From Amphibalanus amphitrite (lineage: Eukaryota; Arthropoda; Thecostraca; Balanomorpha; Balanidae), in contig NW_024882989.1 of assembly GCF_019059575.1 (NCBI RefSeq), positions 90,498 through 154,497 on the forward strand: a stretch of DNA of 64,000 nt. The letters are read 5' to 3'. Under the pieces are notes generated by a model. That model saw only the letters and a program-made list of their open reading frames with translations, ran no database searches and had not been told where the DNA came from. The stretch's first letter is position 1, and every line of letters begins with the position of its first letter. The position numbers were made by a program, and so were the translations under genes. Positions 12,728 through 24,600 of this stretch are shown here, piece after piece.

Positions 12728-13755
12728 GTTCTCTTTCCTCTCCCAGCTAGTACCCTGCCTGAGCTACCTGTCCCAATTTGACCCTAACAAGCTCGCATCT
12801 CGCTTGGCACCAAGAGCAGCATTCCGACTGCACTGCCGCTGCACCAGGCTGACTTGCTTCCGGGATTGCTTTGGGAACCGTCTGCGATGCCGCCTGCCCT
12901 GCAGAGCTTGCACATAGATTCACACGAATGACTTGGTCGCCGACCATGATTTTTGGACTGGCGACCCTTCGATCATGCCCTGTGAGGCCTTTGTGATGCA
13001 TTTTGTTGTTCCCTGGCGATTCTTGCCTTTTGCCTGTATATTTGTGGAATACGCTTTTTTAAATATTCACATTTTGCTCGCTTTTGTTCATGCGTTTGCT
13101 GCTTTTCGAAGGCTTTATTGAAACGTTTTATATAGCGACGTTTGGTTTACCGATCGCTGGTTATGTTTCGATCATCGCCTTTGTAGATAAAGGTCTGCAA
13201 CGTTTTATGTAGACGATGCTTTTTTACCGGACTGCAAATTATTGCACCCGTGTTATGTTTTGCCTTTCCATATGCACGTTGTTTTCTGCCGTATTTGACC
13301 ATGCACCTTACATACCATATATCTAGACGTGTACTATTAATTTGGAATTTATGTTAAGCTGTCTATTGCTTGTGAGGAAATTTGCGTAACTAACTTTTTG
13401 GGAAGCCTGTGTGAACACGATTTAGGTCGTCGGGTCGATGCTTTGTACATACGCCATGGTATTTGCTATTTGCTTTTTGCTCCGCGTCCGGTCTGGCTTG
13501 TCATGGATCATGCATTCCTGCACGCATTTTCTATTAGCCTCATGAATTTGGTGACCTCTAAGAGCTTCTGCTGTATGTGTACTTTTGTCAACGGGTGCCA
13601 TGTTAAGTAATGATATGATGCTGCATACTAGGATGGCATACTATGGATCTAAAAAGCCGTAATTTTGCTAAACACTGCAGTGAGCTAGTCATTGTGCATC
13701 GTACCTGACGTGAACAAACGCGCCATATCTCTGTATGATCCGTCTATGTGAGAGT

Positions 13756-13761
13756 TTTATT
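13756..13761 (-). terminator. Candidate polyadenylation hexamer for Doa
   Basis: TTTATT on the + strand is AATAAA on the - strand. It is the nearest canonical hexamer I see downstream of the Doa stop codon, about 1.77 kb away. Use of it would make the Doa and cyclase 3' UTRs overlap. This is weak evidence. Confidence 0.25.
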
Positions 13762-14404
13762 CTCACTGGCGCGTGATTGTGTGTTATTTCTGTAACCTGT
13801 TGGGCCGCGGCTGTTTCTACGTTCATGTTCCGAGGTTGTGTGCGGCAGCGGCTCCAGATTGTAGTGGTGGTGTCTTTTCTCTCCATTCAGTGGACTGAAA
13901 ATAGTGAATCAGACTTTCTTGTCCTAACCTGGCCGGGTCGGTCAGGTCAGGACGGACAGAACAGGGTGTCTGAACGTGCCGTACTGTTCGCAGTGTCTCG
14001 TCGCCAGCAGAAGAGGTCATTTCAGACCCGTCGAAGACCACCGACGCTGGCACCCGGCGGCACTGCCTCGGCCCCGGGCAGTCCAGTGTTGTGAGGCGGA
14101 TCCGCCCGCCCCACCCCCGCCTGCACAGTCACCGCCGCCCGCCAGGAGCAGACACCACCGTCCCTCGCCAAACGGGTCAAATTGTCCACACAGCAGCCTC
14201 ATCGGAAGACGGCGAAATAGTCATCAGGACCACCGTCATCAGAAGCAAGGTGTCCGGCTTTGGCGGCGGCGGTCGACCCGTATCCTGCCTCGGCGGTGCC
14301 CTGTGCCCTCAGAGGTGGAAAACTCCCCCGAGAGGGCGCCGGGACCGCACCCTTTGTACCGCTGCGCCGCTGCCATCGGCGTATCGTCGCCCTCATTGTG
14401 TAAT

Positions 14405-14410
14405 AATAAA
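14405..14410 (+). terminator. Candidate polyadenylation signal of the cyclase gene
   Basis: AATAAA followed within about 40 bases by a G/T-rich stretch (TTTGTGAG, TTTATGGGTCGGGTGT), which is the expected layout of a cleavage and polyadenylation site. It would give a 3' UTR of about 2 kb. Confidence 0.45.
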
Positions 14411-15534
14411 TATCTATTTGTGAGAAATGTCTTTATGGGTCGGGTGTAACTTGTGAGAAATGCAGTGCCAATAGTCACCAGATGGTTACGTAATACTTAT
14501 GCAAATATTGTTTAGTGAGTGCAAATTATTTCGTTAACCGTGGTGATGAAAGTTGAGGGTTAGTTTCTTGAGTGGAACACGGTATGCCGCATTCTGATCC
14601 CCGACCGATCGCATCTGATCTTATGTGTACACGTACTTAGCTAAATTGAGATGCTCCCGTAGTTTTAACCGACCATTTAGCACGCATATAACAACGATGT
14701 AAGTGGTAGGTATATTGTAGAAATTCAGCACCGACCTTATCACACACGCACACGCACGCGCTCCACGAGGCACCTGACACGAGTTAGAAGGCGGGCTGTC
14801 CCGGCTCCGGTGGCCCGGGGCGCAGGGACACTCGGCGCCGACCGAAGGCAGACGGCGCCGGCACGGGGCACGTGCGCCACGTGATACACGTGCCGCCGCC
14901 GACCGCGCGCCCGCCGCGGTTAGTCGATCATAAATAATCAGAGTGTTGCATTGGATCTAAGCTATCCGTACACCGGTTAGGCGCGTCCCGGCTGGCCGCG
15001 CGCGTCTCCCCTGTCCGGCGCGCGGTGCCGGCCGGAACGCTCTGGGTCACTTCATGTTAACACGGGGCCGGCTGTATGAAAGTCACAAACTTCGAGACCG
15101 TAGATCACATCGGTCCGGCGCACACATCACTAATGCCACATCTGTCCCGGTGGCGGCCACAGACACATACACAGGCCCGCCCGGGCGCACTGGGCGAGCC
15201 GGCACTGCAGTTCATGACTACACTGTTGGATCACAAGGAGCTCCGAGCTCGAGATGGGCGGACCGGCCGCCTGGCGCGCGTCCCACGGGCTCCGGCCGGG
15301 TTCGGACGCGTCTTCTGCGTCAGCGGCGGCCGGGTCTGGACTGTAGCGGGCGCGTCTCACGGCTGTCCCGCCGCGTCGCTCACACAGCCTCTCATGGTAG
15401 GCCGGCCTGGTCTGACCTGACCTGACCTGCCCCGACCTGACCCGACCCCGACCGGCCGGGGCGCGCAGCTCCGTCAGCCGCAGCGATGCGGCACACGAGA
15501 GTCACAGCTTTCTGAGCGCGCACAGCGCCGCGTT
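14411..15534. other. Region between the convergent genes
   Basis: Downstream of the cyclase signal and downstream of the Doa stop codon. It is GC-rich at 14.75-15.5 kb. No gene was seen. Part of it is likely Doa 3' UTR, because no nearer polyadenylation hexamer exists on the - strand. Confidence 0.4.
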
Positions 15535-15607
15535 TCACCGCGACAGGCTGAGACTGCGGTCGTGGCTGGCGTCGGACGACTGCGACAGCTTGCGGAAGAA
15601 CGGATGT
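15535..15607 (-). CDS. Doa: Doa last coding exon
   Basis: Starts after TTACAG and encodes the final 23 residues from HPFFRKL, the conserved end of the kinase domain, then a Ser/Arg tail to TGA at 15537-15535. The first base completes an Arg codon begun in the previous exon. Confidence 0.9.
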
Positions 15608-18600
15608 CTGTAAGAGAGAGAACGGTTCGGTTAAAGGATGTCTGCGCTGAAACATCAGGTGTTGAGAGCACGTGAGACCCAAACACGGGACGTGACCCCT
15701 GTCAGGGGCGAACTGCCACCGCGACCCGGCGCCACATGCTCATGAATAAATGCCGGCCCGTCTATATGACCGCATTAGCGGGTGGCATGTCCAGAAGCCG
15801 TAATGCAATAGTGCGGCATGCATAATGCGCATTTGATTGGAGGTCCATAAATAAGGTTCATAGTGGCTCCCGTGTGTGCGACGGAGCGACTCACACTCGT
15901 CCGGCTGAGCCGAGACCTCGGAGTGGACATCGGCTAGTGAAAGTGACCTAAGTCGGCGGTTATAACACGGGTTCTCTCTTTCATGTTGACACGCCGGACG
16001 AGTATTTACCGATACACCGTGCTGGTCGGTAGATTACACAAAGCTAAGCACTAGTATTTCTTTAGACTGAAGCTCCTTTTTCATTCTGAGCCCAAGGCAA
16101 AGGTATTTTCTCTTTCCAACTAAAATGCACGATGCCTCCGTTTATCTCTCAACTCTTTCTACAACTCCTATAATACGCATGCTGTTTCATCTCCTTACCT
16201 GAGTGCGTCCCGCAGGCTGATGCGCTGAGTGGGCTCGTACTCGAGCATCCTTTGGATGAGATCAAACAGTTGGGCGTGCTCCACGTCACTCGACTGCATG
16301 TAGCGCTGTGAACCAGAGAACACAGTCAGACACGTGTGAGACGGGAAGGGCGCTGACCCGGCGCCCGGGCACGACCTACGACCTATGACCCGTGATCACG
16401 AGTGTGACCGCTGTCACCGCATGGCGCTGAGTCAGTGTTTGTACCCGGTCTGTGTCTGGTCTCAGTAATCAGCAGACATGTCAGAGAGACCTTCCGTGTT
16501 TGGACGGACTCCAGGCGGTAGCGGGCTCTAATAAAGCCATCGGTAAGCGTTCCCCACAAACGGCGGAACTTTCAGTCAACACGGATAAACACCGGCTTTA
16601 GTCAGTCCCTGAGTGGACAGTGAATACCAAAACAACACAAAGAACAGGGATGGATTCCCTAGCCGTGACCGTGACGGTACGACAGACCGGCAAAAAAAAG
16701 CGAACATAAAACATAAGCCCTGTTTGTCTGTGATATGTCTTTTGGTGATTATATAATCAACCCACGTTGTTCGATGTCCAAGTGTCCAGTGCCCTTAGTT
16801 CAGGAAATCGTTTATATGTTTGCATGCAGTTTCCGCGCTTCGTGTGGTTTTCAAGCGGACCTGCCCTTCAATATTTCAATGTCACGATTTAGCATTAACT
16901 GAAAGTGAGATCACCATTAATCGGCGTGCTTTATAGCCGACAAAAAATACGATGCCGTGTCGAACTACCGTTGCCGGCCGTTTTGGTAAACCCTGAAGGC
17001 GACAGGGCGGCGGAAAGCCGTGACGTCAGCTGCTCACCTTTAGGGGTTTGCAGTTTTCCCGGACGTAGCGGGCCGCAGAGGTCTTCTCGTCCCAGTCCAG
17101 TCGGCCGCGGTAGAAGTACTTGGTTTTCGTCTTTTGACTCATCCTGCAACAGAGGCGGGGTGGGCTGGGGTCAGGAGAAAGTCGCGGCGGTCGCACTCAC
17201 TCTCCCACGGTGGACGGCGGTCCCACGACGAATCTCGGTAACCTCCCTGTCCGGGTCAGCCGCCGCGTGACTGCACCGGGCCGCGCCGCCCCGCGCGCGC
17301 CGCTTTTATTGGACATGAAGCGATCGGCGGCAGCGTGATCGAGCTGTTCACGACCGGGCTCTCTCGCTAACGCGAGCTTTGAACAGCGATCAGCACTTGA
17401 CGCTGAGAGGTGCGCCGCACGCAACGCACTCAATCGCGTCCGCAGAATGACAATTAGAACAGGATCGGCGATCGCGCTGGCGCCGGGCAGTGCCAAAGAA
17501 ACCCACCACCAGGGCACGAACTAGAGCTACTTAGGCCGAGACTGATCCCGCGCTACCATGCAACGGCCGGCCCCGGCCGGCTTTGTTGGATTTGCACGGC
17601 ACACGTGCGGCTGACCAGTCGCCAAAACAACACCGCGGCTGCAGCCGCAAAAATCCAACCCCCGCCTTCCCCGATGGCAACAGCGCCCGCGGTATAAAAA
17701 TGGCTGCATAATCTGACATGCAAAGACCAGTTGGGGCGGCTGCTCGCCGACATGAGCCTGTATCGCCCGATCGGAGCATTCGGCAGCCGAGTTCGCTCGG
17801 ACGCTCGTATAACCGCCACCCGCTGCTCGCTCCCGCCCGTCACGACGCGGCTACCTCAGTGGGACCAACGCCAACCACGGCACTCAAACTACAGCGACTC
17901 AATTTAAATTCACATGCACGGCACCCGTGCGCTGCCGGCGATGTGTGGTGGTTGCTCACCTGTACGGCACCGGGCCGAGGATGCGCTCCATCATGGCCAG
18001 ATGTTCGCGGTTGTCGTGGGTCTGGAACAGAGTGAAGCCCAGGTAGAGCTCGAACAGGATGCAGCCAATGCTCCAGACGTCACAAGTTTGCGACCAGCCC
18101 AGCTCTGAAATGGACAGAGATAAACGTCAGCATTAGCGATAGGTAACAAAGACGAAGATTCATTAAAACACGACGGTGACGAACATGATCACTACGAGTT
18201 ATATCGAATCCCTGCAAATTATGTTTCGTGCTGTTTTGCCGACGAAGGAAATTAGTGCAGTTCATCTAAAAAAGGGTAAAGAAGCACATCGTCTGTGGCG
18301 GTCGCCGGCGCTGCAGGTCAAATCTAGCCGCTGGTATTAATGATATCAGCACTTGGTCATCGGTGCTCATCGCTAACCTGGCTGGGAGCTCTGGGACGGC
18401 GCGGTCATGCGATGTCAGGGTCCGCCGTTAAACAAGCAACACGGACGAACGTTTGTGTAAGATCCGGTAAGACAGTCTGGGAGGGGTGAACAGACGGACC
18501 AACGTCCGGCAGCGCTATAACGGCAACCGGCTCACGGCACGACCAAATATGGAGAAGAGTCCGCTATAATCACTGCACAAAGCGCAGTAAATCTTATTAA

Positions 18601-21600
18601 GCGTCCTTGTTTGTAGCAGTCACCTTTTACTGACTTGTTATTCCGAACAAGAACAATGCAGACTTTTTCACAGCCTTCGGTTGTGTGCAAACTCTCAGCT
18701 TCGCCTCACACGTTCACACACGCATATCCAGTCTTGCACAGTGCAGTCACCATCACGCGACAAAACCAAGCTGTCTATCGTTTCATCAGCACTCTACATT
18801 CGCAGCACTCGATTCCTATCACACACACTGCGGGCATTCCTTTCCGGACTTCAGTTCGCGCGACGGCCACCAGACGTCTCGCAGGTCACCCTGGCCCGCG
18901 CAGGTCACTCTTGGCCCGGGTACCGACCGAGGCAAACGAGCGACCCGTCGGCCAGAGCCAGGGGCTCCCTCTGATGGTGCCCAATCATCTCCTCCACAGA
19001 GCCGAAGCTGACTTCCTCTGGTTTCTCTGAGCCCAGTGCGTACCGCCCGTCCGGTCTCTGGCGTACGATCAGGTTCACTTCCCGTCCAGCGTGACGCAGC
19101 GTCAGGGCGTAAGGCGTCGTTGCACCGCCACGTCGGGTGGGACGCACCAGGAACGACCCGTCGCCAGCGTGCTCGAGCAGGGTCCTCGCGGCGGCTCGGT
19201 CGACTGGGTGGAACCAGCCGTGCGAGCTGATTGTTAGAGCTGGAGGAGTCCCTGGCTGGTTGGTGGCGGATGCTGGCGGCCGCAGGGGTGGTGAAGGCGG
19301 TTTCAGTGGTGGAGATACTGGTGGCGGCGGAAGTGGCCTAGAGGCGATACTGGCGGGTGGTAGCCGTCCCGGTAATAGGGGAGGAGCCCCCAGACCGGAC
19401 GGAGGTGCCCGGGACGGCGGCAGTGGTGGCAAGGAGGAAGGAGGCGGTGGCGGCTCGGGAGCGAGCTGCTGCTGATGTGGCTGCGGCTCTGGAACAGGCT
19501 CCTCTTCGAAGTCGTCACTGTAATCCGTCCACTCCTCTGAATCTGAGAAGAACTCATCTGCCGCTCCAACGTATCCGGGCTGCCCATCAGGCTGGGCAAA
19601 CGAGTTCGCATATTCCCCTCCGATTTCCTCCGCTGGAACACAATATATGTCTTCATCCGGCTCATGCACAGTGTGCTGGGTCGCAACTCCAACCGATGTG
19701 GTCATTTCTGGCATGTCGTGAGGTTCAGTCCCTTCCTCGGTGGGCTCGTTGTATATGTTCTGTGGCTCAAGAGTGGAGGTATTCACATGAACCGGCACAG
19801 AGGGCGGCACTGGAGACCTTGAAGGTACCGGAGACCTTGAAGGTACAGGGGACCTTGGAGCTACAGGGGATCTTGGAGGTACAGGCGACCTTGGAGGTAC
19901 CGGGGACCGCGAAGGAGCAGCCACATGACCTGCAACCGGAGATCTTGTATGCACCGGCGACCGCGAAGGTATGGGCACGTGGCCCAGTGCAGGAGACCTT
20001 GCAGGCACCGGAGACCGCGGCGGTACAGGCACAGACTTTGAAGGGGGCGCCTCAGTAGGTTTCACAGGCCTGAAGACTCCCTTCGTCTGTGGCACGGGCG
20101 GTGGTGGCGGCTTGGTGAGGCCTCTAGAGCCCAGCACAGCCGGCTGACGCTGCTGGCTGTGCTGTTGGCGATGCTGATCGTGCTGTTGCCCGTGCTGCGG
20201 ATGACCGAGCCGGTTACGGGACGGTGGTATCTGCTCCTCAGCAGCGCGGTGGTCCAGCTGCTCGAAGCGCTGCTTCATGCGCTCCACGATGTTGGCACCG
20301 TCCATGGCGAGTCGTCGCTGTGTCCTCCGATCGACACTGCACACACTACTGAGTAGTCTTAGACAATGTGCAGCGCCGCCGGCGACACAGGCGATAACGG
20401 CTCCGAAGGCCACGTGACTAGCACAGTCACTGACCACCGCAGTCACGTGATGTCGCCGTTCTCTGTAGCAGGACCGTCACAGTGGATCACGTGACGTCGC
20501 CCGCGGCCGCCGGAGGAAAACACGTGTCGGTGCCGTTCCGGCGGACGTCCCACCGATAGCCGGGACCGACCGGGAGCCGCGGTTCGAGCAGAACTTGGGC
20601 GGTCAGCGGCGGGACGTTCTGGTATGATATTGAGGGATGTGGCGGCGGCATGTTCCTAGGGACTGGCCAGAACAGACAGTAGGAATCCACACTGATAGCT
20701 GCCTGGCGCAAATATGTCAAAGTAGACTAATGTACAAAAAGTGTTAACTATGGCGTCTGGAAATCTATATTTCGCTGTTGAGTAGGGATTCGCATTGAGT
20801 GACCCGATCGTGATTCAAGACTGACTTTCGTGAATTCCGCTGCCCGGACCAGGACCAGGGCCGAGCAACCAGCCCAACCGATCTAAGGTGGGGTGACGGC
20901 GCGGGTGGCGTCCCAGTGAAACGGTATCTGCGCCTCGGGGGCAGGGAGTGGTCCGATCCGACCCTGCAGACCAGCACCGCGCATCGCACTGTCCATCATT
21001 AGCGGCATAGCGCCGGCCTCCCCTCAGTCGATACTACGGTGCGGAAAAGTCGCCCCGTCAGCCGACCCGCCGCACCGAGGGCTTTCTCTCACGCGTGAGG
21101 CTCGGCATGCAGCCGCCGACGGGTGCACGACAGTGTTTGGGTGCTCTCCTCGGGCCACCGCGTGTCGTGAGGGCTGGAGGCAGTGTGAGAGACGATCTCC
21201 TGCACCAGCTCTCTCCGCAGGGCTCATTAGCCGGTGGTTTGTCTAATTTACGTCATAATCTTGTTTGTTTGTTAATTGGGGCTTTAGGGCGCGCCGACTA
21301 CTTAGGTCATTTTGCGCCCATTTACGTCATAATCGAGCCGCGCTGAGGTGGCGATTATGGTCGACACAGTCTTTTACGCCGTTCACGAGCTCTCCGTCAG
21401 TTTTAATTCCCCTTGAGTCTCTTGAGCAATCCTCATCAGAAACAAGCGCAGTGTTAATCTGTCAATTATGACAGTGAAAGTCTTCAAAATTTCTCTTGCA
21501 TCAAATGTGTAGGCACGATTACTCATAATACATTGCAGACAACTTGCTCACATAAAATGACTCAGTCGATGTAAGTGCCAGATAAGACATCGTTTACTGA

Positions 21601-24600
21601 ATGAATCACACGATAAAACAGCGAGCAGTGAGTAGATTCGAGAGCTCCTGGCTGGATTGACTATCGCGATCACTCCGAAATCGCCGTGTTGACTTTGTGC
21701 TATCAGTGCCATCCGTGAGCTCACTGATCTGTCTTGTCGTCAGCGGCTATGAAACTGATCTACAGAAGCAACTGTCCACTTCAAGCCTGTGTTCCAATCG
21801 CCTCTCCTCTACTTCCACACGATAGCCGACGCTTGTCTAACAGCGCCGTGTTGCGGGGTGCCGGAGATGACCCAGCCCTGAGATGGAGCCCGGTCAGGGA
21901 TCACGTGGGTCACAGAGGTCATCCTCAGGGAAGGGTACTCACCAAGCAGCACCTCGGGCGCCCGGTAGTGGCGAGTCGACACCACTGTACTGTGGTGCTC
22001 GTGGTCGAAGGTGGCACTCCCGAAATCAATCAGACGGATCTCTGAATCCTTGACCACGCGCAGGTCCCGCTTCTGTGAACACAGGCGATAGACATTCTGT
22101 CAGTAATACATACATGGTATCATACAAAAGGATACCTAAATACCCCGGTCAACACACTGTATTATAAGGCCAGGTCTGAAGCAACCACATGTAGACTAAG
22201 CTACCGACCTACCACGTATCATGTCTACCGATTATGTGGACGTCGTTAAGGGGTCTACACCATGGTCGGCTCTTCATTTCTCATCAGTATTTATCCAGCA
22301 GACTCCAAACTGAGAGGCCACGCTTTGCTCTCTCGCCGCCAGGATCGCTTCGGTCGGTTCGGCCGGTCCACCGTGGGTCATGTGATGTTCGGATCACTAA
22401 TGGCCAGCATGTACAGGTCTCGCGGGTTTTAGCGGTAGGTTTTGCACCTAGAAAATTTAGTGTACTTCAGGCTATATCTTCGTCGTCTTAAGCTTTTAAG
22501 TGTTGAAGATGCGATCGACTTGTTGGGTAACAAGCCGGCCATGATCGTGTAAAATGGCTTCATCGTAGATCGATTAGTTTCTGAGATATAACCGGAAATG
22601 TAAAGTGCAAAACCTACCGCTTAATCTCGCGGGACCTGTACTTATATGCTGTGCACAGCAGGGTGCTACTGTGAACACTCGCCATCCTACGGTGGGAAAT
22701 AGAGGTGGCAAAAGATGAAAATTTTGGGAACCAGACTCGAACCAGACCCGACTGGACATTTGTGGAACCAGTTGGACCCGGTCTAAGTTGGAATCGGAAC
22801 CATTTGGACCCGTTCCCCAAAAGTCAATTAATACAAATAACCGCAGGTTGTTTTATTTGTAGGTAGGTATCATAAGTGGCATAATGTAAAACAACCTTTT
22901 TTCCACTGGGAATGCTCATGAGCTACTGTGTGTAAAGAAACATTCACTTCATTCACTTCATATTTTGCAATAATGTGTAGTGTGCAAGATATATAGTTTA
23001 TGGTAGGACCCAGTTGGACCCGTCAGAAAATTCCCAGGAACCGGTCTGGACCCATATGGGTCCAGACTGGTTCTTTGGACCGGGTCCTCGGGTCCACATT
23101 TTGCCACCTCTAGTGGGAAACAAAGCTAGCATTCGACCTAGCGCATGCATTGGTGAGCCTAGGCGGAAGAAACGTGGCTCCAAGTCTCCTTCAGGAGTAT
23201 AACCTGCTGGTCTCAAAGTTACGAGGGTTTGTATTCAAAACGTTTGCTCGGCGACCTTGGCGAAAATGTTGATTTGTTGTTGGCGAGCACAAAGAATGGA
23301 AGCTGCGTCCGACAGCGTCCACGTAAGCGAGACTAACTAACGTGCAATTCATTCGTCTCGCGGCGCTGCACAAGGAACAATGGCCGCGCCCCTGTTTTGT
23401 TGTCGGCAAAACAGTGTTTACGTGAGCAGTGGCCCTGCTCTGTCTGTCGGGCCGTCTGCTCGCCTGCCCTTCTGACCGACTCGGGAGAACACAATCCCAA
23501 GAAACAGAAACTAATCATTTAGACAGAGCGTATGAACGACTTGATAACAGCTGCGTTATGCCAACTTGAGAATGACCTTCGTAACTTCGAACGTAATAAA
23601 TTTGACAACTATCGCCAACTATTCCGAACGGTATTTGGTAACCGGTGCGCAATAAACGTTGCGTCCGGAGATATTTTACGCCACGTCGTCACATACCTTT
23701 TTGGGGTTGTACTCGATGTCGTAGTCGGAGCTGACGAACAGGATGTTCTCGGGCTTCAGGTCGGTGTGTGTCAGCTTGGTGGCGTGCATGAAGCTGACCG
23801 AGTGGCAGAGCTGGTAGCCGATGTGACGCACCTGATCCAGCGGGTATGGCTGGTAGTTGTTCTCCTTCTGCGGGGCGAGGGGAGGGGAGAGTCAGCGGAG
23901 GAGCGGCGCGGCGCGTCACGCGGGACCGGCCTTGGAGCGCGCGGTAAATGGGACAAGTGCATTGTAGCGCCCCGCCGATAACCATCGCGACCTCCAGTTT
24001 CAAGATGTTCTTTTGTCGGTAAGAATTCACAGCCTGAACTGAACGATAAGCAGTACGCACGCAACTTATTGTCTTTGTGGACACGCATACAGTTCAAGTC
24101 GGCTTCGAGGTGGCTTCAAGTCTCTAGCGGTAACATGAGTACGTTTGAATTCAAATTAAATCCTCCGACGCTAATCGTGCTATGGAAATAAGCGCCAGCT
24201 GCTGGGCGTCGATTGCTGATAAGTTTCCGGTTTGTCTGAGAATGGGCGTCGCCGACTCGACTCGATGTGAGCTGTGTTGGGTGTCTTGCATATCTGTCAG
24301 CTTTGTCAGATGTGTCGGGCGTGTCATGGTGACGACTGACGACACTCACCAGGAAGTCGAACACGCTGAGACCGAGCATCTCGAAGGCGATACAGATGTG
24401 TCCGTGGTAGTCGAACCAGTCCAGCATCTGCACGCAAAGGCTGCGAAGAAACAAAGGACATCGTCGTTAGTTCGATCGCCCATCATACGGGCAACAGCGC
24501 GGAAACCAATCAAATTAAACACACACGATAGACTTGGTGTCGACTGTAGCTGCACGGACCGGTCCGTTAACAGCGAGTAGACTCGATAAAAACCTACGGA

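Noticed and set aside
20306..20446. N-terminal extension of the SH2 adaptor by 47 codons
   Set aside because: The frame stays open but contains no ATG; the ATG at 20305 has a strong Kozak context.
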